From assembly GCA_018985235.1 (NCBI GenBank), contig JADGIG010000050.1:1-31136 (forward strand): a stretch of 31,136 nucleotides of DNA, in the 5' to 3' direction. The position numbers and the translations under genes were made by a program. This document shows, piece by piece, positions 1 through 10,600 of this stretch. Source of the DNA: Sanchytrium tribonematis (Eukaryota > Sanchytriomycota > Sanchytriomycetes > Sanchytriales > Sanchytriaceae). How positions within the stretch are numbered: position 1 is the stretch's first letter; every line of letters begins with the position of its first letter. A model generated the notes under the pieces. It did no database searches. It saw only the letters and a program-made list of their open reading frames with translations, and had not been told where the DNA came from.

Positions 1-173
1 CCAGTTTAAATATTTTTCGTGATTATGTAACACTTGTGATGCGTCAAATAGATCGTAGCTGCTACTTTTGTCTGATAGTTTCAACTTAAATATACCATTG
101 GTAGACCGAAAATCGGGAATTCCCGCCGATATGGAACAACCGGCTCCATTAAAGAAAATATAACCCATTTTAA

Positions 174-200
174 TTTGACACAAGGAGTATCATTTTGACA
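174..200 (+). promoter_or_regulatory. TTTGACAC and TTTGACA boxes upstream of first gene
   Basis: TTTGACAC (174-181) and TTTGACA (194-200) lie about 75-100 nt before the ATG at 273. The same core recurs close to the starts of several other genes here. A role as a TATA-less promoter or initiator element is inference. The rest of 1-272 shows no gene, only a short ORF from 131. Confidence 0.3.
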
Positions 201-272
201 ATTAATTTAGATTATAATAGATACACAAAGCAACGGGAAATTTATAAATGTTTTAATTCGGAGCCACCTTTC

Positions 273-1142
273 ATGTCAAAAGCATTTGAAGATGTTGATG
301 TTGGATTTTATGTCGCATTTGGTTCTGCTATCTGTGCGAACATTCAAGGGCTTGTTCTAAGTCCCGCGTTGCTATACAAGTCCTGGAGAAGAAATGGACC
401 AGCAGTCTTTGCTAACGTCTGCTTTACGATTAGTAATTGGTTGAACTTTTATCAATTACACATGGAATGTAATACCGCAGCGTATTTAATCGAAACTTTT
501 ATGATACTGGGATCTATATTTGAAGTACTAGCACCGTTAACTCGCGCTTTTCCTCTTTTAAATTCTAGATTGAAAAAGGTAATGGTGGTGATGTGTGGAT
601 TATTGGTATGTGCTGAATTCACAACTTTAGCGGGTATGGATTACACTTGTGATGAGGAAGAGACCCAATTTGTAATGATGTCCTTGAACATTCCAAGTGA
701 GGTGATTTCTCATATTTTTGGTATCGGAATTTATTTGGTTGCATTTTCAAAAATAATCAAACTTGTCAATGGTAGTATTTTTGCAAAAGACAATGGGAAG
801 ATGCAGTTATTAAAGACAATTAGTCTGTTCAGTATGTGCGCTGCAATCGCAATTAAATGCGGGACATTACTCGGATTCTTATTGGATCGAGAGGACACTG
901 AAGTTGAAATGGCAATGAAGTCAAATCTTGTTCTGATCTTAATGGTATCCCAATTAACCTTAGAACTTGCAAACAAAGCAGCTGAGAAGCCAAGCAGCAG
1001 TCAAGAACAGCGACACTCTGATAAAGAAAAGAAGCGATCAACAAATATCGGAACATCAAATACAGAGTCTGATCCTAGTTTTCAAAAGACAATTACTATG
1101 AAGCAGTCTTTAAAGGAGTTGTCTATCGAAGAAGGTCACTAA
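273..1142 (+). CDS. 7-TM (GPCR-like topology) membrane protein, copy 1
   Basis: Unrecognised 289-aa integral membrane protein with seven hydrophobic segments at about residues 10-33, 45-65, 70-95, 105-123, 142-165, 184-210 and 222-242, then a hydrophilic Ser/Thr/Lys-rich tail of about 45 residues. Positive charges (YKSWRRNG after TM1, SRLKK after TM3, lysines after TM5) put the N-terminus outside and the tail in the cytosol. One Cys at the start of TM3 (HMEC) and one in the second outer loop (DYTC) match the usual GPCR disulfide arrangement. No DRY or NPxxY motif and no retinal-type Lys in TM7 is seen, so family membership is unproven. The ATG at 273 is chosen because it aligns with the start of the downstream paralogue; upstream in-frame sequence begins only with TTG. 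Both copies come out at exactly 289 aa. Confidence 0.85.
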   Translation: MSKAFEDVDVGFYVAFGSAICANIQGLVLSPALLYKSWRRNGPAVFANVCFTISNWLNFYQLHMECNTAAYLIETFMILGSIFEVLAPLTRAFPLLNSRLKKVMVVMCGLLVCAEFTTLAGMDYTCDEEETQFVMMSLNIPSEVISHIFGIGIYLVAFSKIIKLVNGSIFAKDNGKMQLLKTISLFSMCAAIAIKCGTLLGFLLDREDTEVEMAMKSNLVLILMVSQLTLELANKAAEKPSSSQEQRHSDKEKKRSTNIGTSNTESDPSFQKTITMKQSLKELSIEEGH

Positions 1143-1334
1143 AATGTAATTAAGTAAATAGTATATAAATCCTGAAAATTTTGGGGTCAAACATGTTGGA
1201 ATTATCAAGATATCGCGCTTGAAGCAGACTCATATTTTGAAAACAAAATCGCACTACATGTAAACAATCTGCCGCTCAGCAACAGTTGTTTGGCCAAACA
1301 ATAATCCGAATTCAACCTCGGAGCCATTTTGACC

Positions 1335-2204
1335 ATGACCAAAGCATTCGAAGAAGTGGACATTGGATTTTATGTAGCTTTTGGATCTGCTATATGCGCA
1401 AATATTCAAGCATTAGTATTAACTCCTGCTCTTTTGATGAAGTCTTGGAGAAGAAATGGACCTGCAGTGCTAGCAAATCTTTGCTTTACGATCAGCAACT
1501 GGATGAATTTTTATCAATTAGGGATGGAATGTAGTACTGCCGCGTACCTGGTAGAATTATTCATGATCTTAGGCTCCATTCTTGAAGTATTGGCACCTTT
1601 AACACGTGCTTTTCCTCTATTAAATTCCAAAGTCAAAAAAGGTATCCTTGCTTTGTGTTTTGTTCTAGTTGCTACAGAATTTACCTCTATGATCCAATTA
1701 AACTATGGATGTGATCAGGAAGAGTCTCAATTTGTTTTATTGGAAATCAACATACCAAGTGAAGTATTTTCTCATTGTCTTGGGATCATTGTTTATTTTG
1801 TCGCGTTTTCAAAAATTATAAAGCTTGTAAACGACAGCATTTTTGCAAAAGATAATGGTAAAATGCAATTGCTCAAGTCAATCAGTTTGTTTAGTATGTA
1901 TGCAGCCATTGCTATTAAATGTGGGACATTACTTGGATATCTATTAGATAGAGAAGACACTGAAGTTGAAATGGCAATGAAGTCAAACTTAGTCATGATT
2001 TTGATGGTATCGCAACTCACATTAGAACTTGCCAATAAAGCTGCAGAAAAACCATCCACCAGTCAAGAGCAACAATTTTCAGGGACTGGAAAAGACAAGA
2101 AAAAATCAACAACAAATATTATTTCCACCACAGACACAGAAAGTCAAAAAGGAAACTTAAGAAAGCCATCAACCAAAGAAATTACGATTGAAGAAGGAAA
2201 ATAA
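1335..2204 (+). CDS. 7-TM (GPCR-like topology) membrane protein, copy 2
   Basis: Tandem paralogue of the preceding gene, 289 aa, highly similar through all seven membrane segments and the ICL3 region (SIFAKDNGKMQLLK is shared). Both proteins end in IEEG plus one residue. The TM3-start Cys (GMEC) and outer-loop Cys (YGC) are conserved, which supports a structural disulfide. The Ser/Thr-rich cytosolic tail differs more than the core and could be a phosphorylation or interaction region (inference). The start is ATG at 1335, directly after TTTTGACC. The stop TAA overlaps an AATAAA at 2200-2205. The pair probably arose by recent local duplication with the reading-frame length preserved. Function is unknown; a receptor or transporter-like role is possible. 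Confidence 0.87.
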   Translation: MTKAFEEVDIGFYVAFGSAICANIQALVLTPALLMKSWRRNGPAVLANLCFTISNWMNFYQLGMECSTAAYLVELFMILGSILEVLAPLTRAFPLLNSKVKKGILALCFVLVATEFTSMIQLNYGCDQEESQFVLLEINIPSEVFSHCLGIIVYFVAFSKIIKLVNDSIFAKDNGKMQLLKSISLFSMYAAIAIKCGTLLGYLLDREDTEVEMAMKSNLVMILMVSQLTLELANKAAEKPSTSQEQQFSGTGKDKKKSTTNIISTTDTESQKGNLRKPSTKEITIEEGK

Positions 2205-2266
2205 ATATCATGATCTATTTTGTTTGAATTAAGGTGGTCTGCAAATTTCTTAACTCAATATTTAAT

Positions 2267-2349
2267 TCATGAACTTGAGATGGCTAGGATTATTCGATTG
2301 AATGTCATTAAAAGTAATTTTCACCTTTGTTACATTGTCAAGTTCATGA
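2267..2349. repeat. 12-bp perfect inverted repeat, 59-bp loop
   Basis: TCATGAACTTGA at 2267-2278 is the exact reverse complement of TCAAGTTCATGA at 2338-2349. It lies in the 207-bp gap between the second 7-TM gene and the DDAH gene. It could be a paired binding site or a hairpin in a transcript; neither is shown. Confidence 0.5.
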
Positions 2350-2411
2350 TTATTTTTGGCTTGTAAAATCAAAATTGTTTCATTTTTACTCCTAAATTTA
2401 TCATATCCACA

Positions 2412-3227
2412 ATGGATATCTCCTTTAAACTTGAACAAATGGAATTCAACAGAGCATTGGTGAGGCAACTTTCAAAATCGTTCGATCAGGCATTACAAAA
2501 AGAAAAAGTCAAGATTAATGCTGTAAAGGCTGAGCAGCAACACAACAACTACACATCTGTGTTAAAACAATATTTGGAAGTAACTGAATTGCCTAAATTA
2601 GACGACCATCCTGATGCATGTTTCGTAGAGGATACTTGCATAGTCGTGAAAAATCGAGCAGTGATAACAAATCCAGGTGCAGATTCTCGCAAAAATGAAG
2701 TGACATCAGCTCAACATGCATTACAATCTTTAGGATTTGAAATATATGTAATGCCAAGCCATATAAAGTGTGATGGCGGAGATGTGTTGTACACTGGAAA
2801 AAACTTGTACGTCGGTTTGTCAGAAAGAACCTCGCCAGACGCTATCAAATATTTGAGTGATAAATTGCAAGTACCAGCCTATGGAATCAAAGTGGAGGGT
2901 GCTTTGCATTTAAAAAGCATTCTCGGACTAGTAGCTCCTAGAACACTATCCTGTCACGATTCTGAAAGTGGTAAAAAAATGGTAACCGAAATTTTATCAC
3001 ATGAGGAATTAAATGTGGTATATACAAAGACCATGATTTTGTCAAATACTCTCTCTTTCATTTCCCGTGGCGAACTGATTGTGTTTGTTCAAGTGAATGA
3101 AGAAACAAACTCATTTATTGAAAAAATATCTGCCCTGTTTCCAAAAGCAAAATTTGAAAAAGTTGACATGAGTGAATTAGCACTAGCAGATGGGGCTTTG
3201 ACTTGCTGTAGTGCACTATTGCAGTAA
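2412..3227 (+). CDS. Dimethylarginine dimethylaminohydrolase (DDAH) family
   Basis: Predicted to hydrolyse N-omega-methylated arginines to citrulline and methylamines, in the cytosol. The 271-aa length fits the family. Visible signatures: D68 and FVED (71-74), the substrate-binding stretch of the guanidino-modifying superfamily; NPGA/SRKNE (87-96); CDGGDVL (120-126); VGLSERT (134-140); the catalytic His in LHLKS (H166); and the nucleophile Cys at the C-terminus in DGALTC (C265). The His and Cys needed for catalysis are both present, so the enzyme looks active. An arginine deiminase is the main alternative, but the length and C-terminal DGALTC favour DDAH. The start ATG at 2412 is the first in frame. 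No AATAAA lies close to the stop. DDAH is known from animals and some bacteria; its distribution in fungi is patchy, so a phylogeny would be informative. Confidence 0.85.
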   Translation: MDISFKLEQMEFNRALVRQLSKSFDQALQKEKVKINAVKAEQQHNNYTSVLKQYLEVTELPKLDDHPDACFVEDTCIVVKNRAVITNPGADSRKNEVTSAQHALQSLGFEIYVMPSHIKCDGGDVLYTGKNLYVGLSERTSPDAIKYLSDKLQVPAYGIKVEGALHLKSILGLVAPRTLSCHDSESGKKMVTEILSHEELNVVYTKTMILSNTLSFISRGELIVFVQVNEETNSFIEKISALFPKAKFEKVDMSELALADGALTCCSALLQ

Positions 3228-3633
3228 TAACTTTAAGCTGAGTAAATTGTTTTCAATTTTTTAAATACAACCACCAAATGTTACACTTCACTTGACAATG
3301 TGAATCAGAGCGTCTGTGCACAACATGGAAAATTTACGATTTTCAAACTAGTAGTCCGATAAAGCTAATTTGAGGAGAAATGGCTCTTGTTTTAAAAAAA
3401 CACGTTTTTACCGATCTGAACTGCAAAATTATTATTTTTTGCCAGCCATACCGCGGAAAATTGTGTTATCCACGCACAATATAATCATATTAGCCACTGT
3501 TATCTATTTTTGATTGATTGAAATTTCTGAGGCTTGACTGGCCTAAATGACAATGTTGATCCAATCAGCAATACCACATCAAAAAAGATGACACCGACGT
3601 TCATCTATAAATAGCTGAGCATCAATTCAAAAT
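3228..3633. other. 406-bp intergenic region with upstream sequence of secreted Thr-rich gene
   Basis: No convincing gene. A 34-codon ORF at 3380-3484 (+) has no recognisable features. The proximal 75 bp hold a CCAAT and a TATA box for the next gene. Confidence 0.5.
3561..3613 (+). promoter_or_regulatory. CCAAT (3561-3565) and TATAAATA (3606-3613) promoter
   Basis: CCAATCAG and a canonical TATAAATA box 45 bp apart, with the TATA starting only 28 nt before the ATG at 3634. If transcription starts about 30 nt after the TATA, as in most eukaryotes outside budding yeast, the mRNA has almost no 5' leader (inference). Confidence 0.6.
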
Positions 3634-4476
3634 ATGAAACTACTGGCTTTGTTTTTAGTTATAGCTTTCGCAGCTCCATACCCACAGAATAACCAAGGAG
3701 GAAATAATAACAATCAAGGAGGGAATAATAATAACCAAGGAGGAAATAATAACAATCAAGGAGGGAATAATAATAACCAAGGCAATAACAACCAAGGAAA
3801 TGGTAATAAAAAAACAACTACAACAAAAAGTACCACTACAACTATCAAGGCCACCACAACTGTAAAAGTGACAACTACTATAAATGTTACAACAACGATT
3901 AAAGCAACTTCAACTCCAAATGCGAGTGTCGTTGCAACATCTCCAGCCCAATCGACCACTGTTCAAAAAACTCAAGCTCAAGTGACGACCCCTGAGTTCT
4001 CTTCAATTGCTTCTTTAAATTCTGTGAAAACAACTCCAATGGAAACTCTCTCAGCATTAACATCCATTACTAAATCTTCAGCAGTTGCTCCAGCCACTAC
4101 TTATCAAGCTACGGAAATTCAAAAAACATCAGCGCCATTATATATCACCTCTGAGTTGACTTCAGAATCACTTCCATTCACAGCAAAAACGACAATGATC
4201 CAGGAAACAACAGCCCAGGCAATGACAACCAATGTCATTCCCCCTTCTGCGCTCCCAACAACCATTAAATCGACTGCAGTTCAAACAACAATTGCTCCAT
4301 TAACCACAACAGTTTCCTCACCAGTTGCTATCCCAACCACAACAACTGCTAAAACAACAAGTGCTGTTGTAATCACTTCAGTACGTTCATCCACTACAAG
4401 AACTGACATCGAAGCAACTGGAACAAATGATTTTGAGGAAGAGTATGACGATGAGTTGGTTGACTTGCTATTTTAA
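3634..4476 (+). CDS. Secreted Asn/Gly-repeat and Thr-rich mucin-like protein
   Basis: 280 aa. A signal peptide (MKLLALFLVIAFA, short n-region) is followed by QGGNNNN heptapeptide repeats (about residues 19-50), a Lys-punctuated TTTTIK/TTTVK/TTTINV region (about 60-92), then a long Thr/Ser/Ala/Pro region likely to be heavily O-glycosylated. It ends in an acidic stretch (FEEEYDDELVDLL). No hydrophobic GPI-type tail or membrane segment is visible, so it is predicted to be secreted or held in the wall non-covalently. No enzymatic domain is seen. Low complexity makes homology assignment unreliable. The stop TAA overlaps AATAAA at 4475-4480. The clear CCAAT/TATA promoter suggests strong or regulated expression (inference). 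Confidence 0.85.
   Translation: MKLLALFLVIAFAAPYPQNNQGGNNNNQGGNNNNQGGNNNNQGGNNNNQGNNNQGNGNKKTTTTKSTTTTIKATTTVKVTTTINVTTTIKATSTPNASVVATSPAQSTTVQKTQAQVTTPEFSSIASLNSVKTTPMETLSALTSITKSSAVAPATTYQATEIQKTSAPLYITSELTSESLPFTAKTTMIQETTAQAMTTNVIPPSALPTTIKSTAVQTTIAPLTTTVSSPVAIPTTTTAKTTSAVVITSVRSSTTRTDIEATGTNDFEEEYDDELVDLLF
3691..3774 (+). repeat. Two identical 42-bp tandem units
   Basis: 3691-3732 and 3733-3774 are identical. Each consists of two diverged 21-bp units beginning AACCAAGGAGG and AATCAAGGAGG that encode NNQGGNN. Partial copies follow. This is a coding minisatellite that is likely to vary in copy number. Confidence 0.9.
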
Positions 4477-4645
4477 TAAACGATATCTTATATTTAAGCT
4501 GAATATTTTGATAGAATTCTATTTTTGTGAAGTAAGAATTAATCCTGCGCGTAGCTAGTCATTTAAAAAAGTTGAAACAAACTCCAAATTTGACACGTCA
4601 ATTTTCGAAATAAATCATTTTTTACGACTTGAAATATAAATTTTA

Positions 4646-7600
4646 TTAATAAACCAATTTGCTCTTTTTCATAGTTTTGACTTGATCCAATTTATCTTGC
4701 AATTCCTTGGCAATTTCTTCAGCCTTCTTTGCGCTTTCAAATTCTACTGTGTTTGTTCTTCCTCCTACACTCATGATGATAACATTATTAGAATTGCAAT
4801 AGCATATTCCAACATCTTCAATTTTTTCACACCAATTTGTTTTAAAAACTTTTCTTCCTGTTAATAAAATATGAGAATCACTTAAAATGAGCATGAGCAA
4901 GTGATTTTTAGTTGTATAATGAATGATATAGTAATCATCATAATATTTCTCGTTATCGCAAACCCTCAAAATATATTGAGCTTCACTTTTATCTGGTGCA
5001 TATGGAATAATTGGTTCACTTTTTCCTATAAATCTAGGATATCTGATTCGCTCAATAGTGTCCTCGTCTGTTGTTGTACTTTTGATACCTTCTCCAATAC
5101 TTGTGGCCATATCTGTTAATCCGACCAATGGCTTGCTAATAGCACCCAACAAGCCTTGTCCAATTCCTTTAAAAAGTCCTTCTATTCCATTTTGCTGAGC
5201 ACCTTCAATTGGTTTGTCTACAATACCAGATATTCCACTAGCTACACTTTTACCAAGCATTTTAGCACCTTTCCCAAATCCATCCAAAGCATGTTTTGGC
5301 TTATTTCTGTTTTTAGTAATTCTTCGATGTTTTAAATACTCTTGATCTAATGTTATACTTCCTAAACCCTTTCCCAACGTCGTCGTAATTTTTGTAAATG
5401 AATCAGTAAATCCAAATACAGTCTTTTTGACAAACATTTCAGTTCCTTTGGCCAATCCAGAAATAATTTCTTCAGGATTTTCATTGATAATCCCCAAATA
5501 AGGCTCGTAAAATATGCTTAGTACACCACTAGATATGTTGGTAAACAATTTAATTGGATTACCCAACATGTCCACGCTCCCTACTACTTTGTATAATTGG
5601 CTCATTCCACTCTGAGTGTAATGTTCCACCAATTGATTTGAAATAACATCAAAATTACCATGAATTTTCTCCATAATAAGTGCATTCAATTTGATTTCTG
5701 CATCGTGAACATTGATAAATGCACTCAACGCATTCAAAACATTCCCACTCTCTCCTTTTTCAAAAGAAACGTGCAACAACATCGGATTGATTTGAAACAA
5801 TTCCATGTACATCATTGAGGGTTCTTGTTCTGTTTCATTTGGCTTACTTTCAGGCGCATATTTCATTAAATCATTAAAATAGCCAATAAGCATCATCAAA
5901 TGATCCATTTCCATATCAATACTGGTTTCTTGCAATGCCAAACTTAATAATTTAACAAAATAAATATTTTCCTTGTACACCATGGCTTTAATTGTAATTA
6001 AATTCACATCTTGCTGCTGAATTGATGGGTAGACCATGACAGGATTAACAGCATCCAATAATTGATTATCTACTTGTAAATATTTGATCATTAAAGATAA
6101 ATTATACAAATAATGCGTAATATCAAAATCGAATTGAATTCCACGTGCAATAACATATAACAATTCAGAATATTCTTGGACAAATGAAATTCCAATAGAT
6201 CTAAAATGCACTCTAAATTGATATAAAGGACTGTGAATATCCATTTTCAATGTTTTCGGAGATGCAATCATTTGATCGTTTTCTTGTCCCAAACTAATCA
6301 CATGTTTGTGCTGCTCTTGTAAACTAGAAATATGAAAGATTTGATTGTCCAACATCATTGACGTATTTAGAAATTCATTCACATCAATCTGTTTTGATGA
6401 TTCTTTGTAAGAAATAATCATTGATTTCTCGTCATTCGCAGTGAAATCCAAATTTGTTTTAGGCTTGACACTGTATTTTTGACGATCACAAATAATTTCT
6501 AGATTGTAATCTGTGTGATTCTGGAATTGGTATGGATATTCATGAATCATACTTAAATGAATTTGAAATTGTCCATTAATCAATTTGATTTTTAATAAAA
6601 ATAAATCATCATTATACGGAATGTAATACTCATTGATCGTATTGGCATGAAATGGCTGATCATATAAAATAAATAAAGGTGAGTCATTCGTTAATTGATA
6701 ATAAATGCTACTGCCTTTGGCTGGAATTGAAAAAATGTCCTTGTCGTGCACCATATTGACTTGGATATCTGAATGGTTGAAAAATATATATCTAGAAGTG
6801 ATATATAAAATATTGTCTTCCATATAAATACCATAAATATGCACCTTGTCATTTTTGAGTTTCAATTCACCGTGGATTCCATTATTCATTGTGAAATAAG
6901 GAGAAATGACTTTTCCCAATTGCAATTGTACTCTATTTTGGCTTAAAATACTTTTTTGACCCGCTTCCAAATAAAGTCTATCGTGGCTGTTGGAGATACT
7001 TAGCGCATCATCCGTTTGATTCACTATTTGATAATTGCTTTTAATTCTAATCTCAACTACGCCACCTTGCTCATCATTATAATTAATTTTCAAATTTGCT
7101 CTAAAAGCTTGCTGTCCATTAAAATGTACGGATGCATTGGTATGGACATAATCTATTAAAATCAAATCTGTAGAAACACCAAATGTTTCACAACTCAATT
7201 TCATACTAAATGGATCATGAAATAATCCATCATATACGCTAGTGACTTTATCACAATTATAAAAGTGTATTTTAGAGTTGATTTTCAATTGTATTCCTAT
7301 AGGGAATGGTAATTCATTATAAATCGTGATTGGAGCACTCAAAATGCATTTAAAGATTGGATATTTACATCTTTCAACTGTAAATTTGTCAAATTGACAA
7401 TGTGTGATTAAATATTGATGATTCGTAAATTCAATAGCTCTTGTTTGTCCCTGTAGATAATCCTTCCAATAAATTACGTGTAAACTAGGCGCATTCAATT
7501 TAAATTTCAGTCTATCTTCTACATGATCCAGAGGAATACAAATGGTTTCCATTGGCTTAATCGTGATTGTTCGCTTTGTCAATAAAATATCAACTGGATC

Positions 7601-10600
7601 TGATGTTTTATTTGTGTAATAATATGGGGTTTGGATATAAATTTGTTTGTGGTGATTGACAGTCATGATATTAATAATCAAATAAGCCTTGGATACGCCA
7701 TGACTGACAAGTTCAATTAAATGTTTCTTGTCCTTGTTGATTATAATATTTTGAATTTCTATTGGATTATCCTTGTATTTTAAATTCAATTGCATATAAA
7801 TGGATTCTGTATAGGTATTTAATAAAAGTTCGCTTTTATCAATGACTTCTAATACATATTTAGAAAACAAATCACTAGAAACAGTAATTGGAGATCCAAT
7901 CTGATTGTAGAGCATAAATGGAGCATTTGTAGTCTTGACATCCGTGGTAAGCAATTTTTGTATATCAAATAAACCACGCACGAGATTTGGACTCACATTG
8001 ATATTTAATAGTTTCTCATTGCTTAAAAATATCTTGTTGTCGTCCATTGTCAAATTAAATTCAGTAGACTCAATAAATGGTTCAAATGACCAGATGGAAG
8101 GATTAAATATAGCTAGATCTAATGATAGATTCAATTGAGCTTTAATATAAGATGTCATTGTAGCCTCTAATTGGCACGAAGACCCTATTTGAAATAGTGG
8201 AAATTGGTAGCCATTTACGTTATCATTGATTGTACAATGTACTTTATCAACAATAACTGCCAAGACAGTCTTTGTAGCAGGTCCTTGAGATTCAGTAGTA
8301 TGCTCCGAATATAGAGCATATTCGTGGGTCACAGTATTTTGAATCATTAATAATTCCGAGACATTTAAATCCAACAATATATTTGGAATACTTATTGTGT
8401 ATTTATCACTTAAATTCAAGATGATATTAAAATCTCTAAATACTTGGTGATCATCAATAAGACATTGGATATTTAGAGCACTTAATTGAAAAGATTTTTC
8501 ATTCTGATCGGTTGTAAATTGGTCAAAAGTAAGTGTCATATGTTCGTTTAGAACCAGTTTAAAGTCGTGCCAATTCAAAAGTAGTCCGCTAAGTGCAGAA
8601 TCGCCTTTGGAAGCTTCTGGGACAGATTCTTGACTTGAATTAGTTGGGGTCGGGAGAGTAAATATATCTAATATATTCAAATATAAGACTGTATCCAAAT
8701 AAGCAGTCATTTCATTCATATCAACGTCAATCATTGTGCCTTCATCACTCACATATTTCAAATTAAGTAATTTGCCCTTATTTTCAATAAATACTGAATC
8801 CAAATGCGTTCCTTTTAGCTTATCCAAAGTTAAGAGTATCTCCATTTTCTTAGTCATTGTAAGCAGCATTTTAAGATCTTCTAGAAACAATTCGCAAGTT
8901 TCGTTCTCTGTCAATAATTGCAATTCTAAATCTTTCACTCCTAGTTTAAATTTCATTTCGTCATCATTGGTTTCTTTTTTCTGATGAGGGTTGTTCAACT
9001 GTTCGGATATAGCAGGTAAAACGTCTAATAAATGCATAAAGTTGACATAAACATCATGATTCATCATTAATTTTGTAGGACCAAGTTCGACTGCAATCAT
9101 TAACGGCGTTATTGATAAATCTATTGTTGCCTGTAATTCTTCCCTGAATAAAGTTAATTTCTGGTTGTAGGTTTGAGCACCATTCATTTTAACAAAAAAC
9201 TTATTCAATTCATCTTCTTGATTTGCTATGGAAAGCAGACCAAAATCCAAAGTGAATTCACTCGAATCTATAGGAATTACAAAAGATGGGGATTTAAAAT
9301 CAAAATTAAGGCCATATTTTGTCTTTTCGCCATCGGAGGAATCAGAATCTGAAGCCGATTTCTCATCTCCAAATAAATCAACGAATCTCATTAATATACT
9401 CAAACTTGTCATCAGTTCAGGAGTAACATAAATTTTAGACTTGTTAAAATGACCATTAATGTCAATATTTTCTTTACCAACTTCTAATTTGCATTGTAGT
9501 AGGCCTTCATTAGGATTGTCCATTAAATAAAATTCGTCGAACATCATGATAAATTTATCGAGATCAATTTGAATCTTTGTAACTTCATCGAGTTTTACAT
9601 CCAGTTTAAATCCACTTGCTTTGAAAAAGAAAGTTTCAATAATACGGTCAGGCTCACTAAATGTTAGTTTCACGTCTTTCACGGTTGTGTTTAAAGCACC
9701 CTTTAACGCATTCTTGCTTTCCCCAGTTGCTTTTTTGGAATCAATTTGATACTGTTTTAGATATTTAAACAAATCTTGCAGGACTAAATAAGTCATATCA
9801 AAATGGATCCCTTCACAAACAAGGTCGCTCTTAAAATCATTATTTTCCAAGGAATATCGGATTTCACCAGTGAGAATTGTACCAGATGGTTTAAACGGAC
9901 AAGCCAAGACATGATCATTCAATTTCAATTGTAAAGAGGCCATTTTTGGATATATGTGGATTTCATTAGAATTTTGAATCAAAATTTCAAATTCGTCTAA
10001 TGAGACAAAGGAATATTTTTCAATATTTAGAATTTTCTCTTCTCTGTCAAAGTGACAAATAAAAGATTGTATTTTAAAATTAATGTCAAATTTCGGCAAT
10101 TTGCTCTTTTGTTCTTCCACGTCAATATTAGGTGACTTTGCATTTTCAATCTCAAATAACTTTTCAAACATTAACAAATACTTTAGTTTTAATGGCGACA
10201 TATGAACCTCTATTTTATCTAAATCGATGTTCATTTTATATTCGGGAGCCTTGTCCACATTAATAATGGCTTTTTGAAAATCAACTTTCAAAGTTGAAGG
10301 ATTTAAAATATTGCAGCTTTTGACATCATCATTCATAGCAGCATTTAAAGCTTTGTTTATATCCGTGTGATAGCCAAATTGAATGCCTTGTAATCCAAAT
10401 ATATAATGATCGTAAATCATACCCAAAAGCTCTTCTTCTTTCTGCTTGTTTAGATCCTCATCCTTGAAAGATGTTAATTTGGAATTAACTTGAAGAATAC
10501 CCATGTTTACAGCCATAAAAATGTCATTGTTGGGAATTAAAATGCATGGAGCAGACAAAGTAAAATCAATATTAAGTTGCCTATGTGTTTCAATGGCAAA

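Noticed and set aside
195-272. N-terminal extension of the first 7-TM protein
   Set aside because: It begins only at TTG; the ATG at 273 aligns with the paralogue's start and gives equal lengths.
3380-3484. 34-codon plus-strand ORF in the 406-bp gap
   Set aside because: No homology, no composition signal, and length is within chance expectation.
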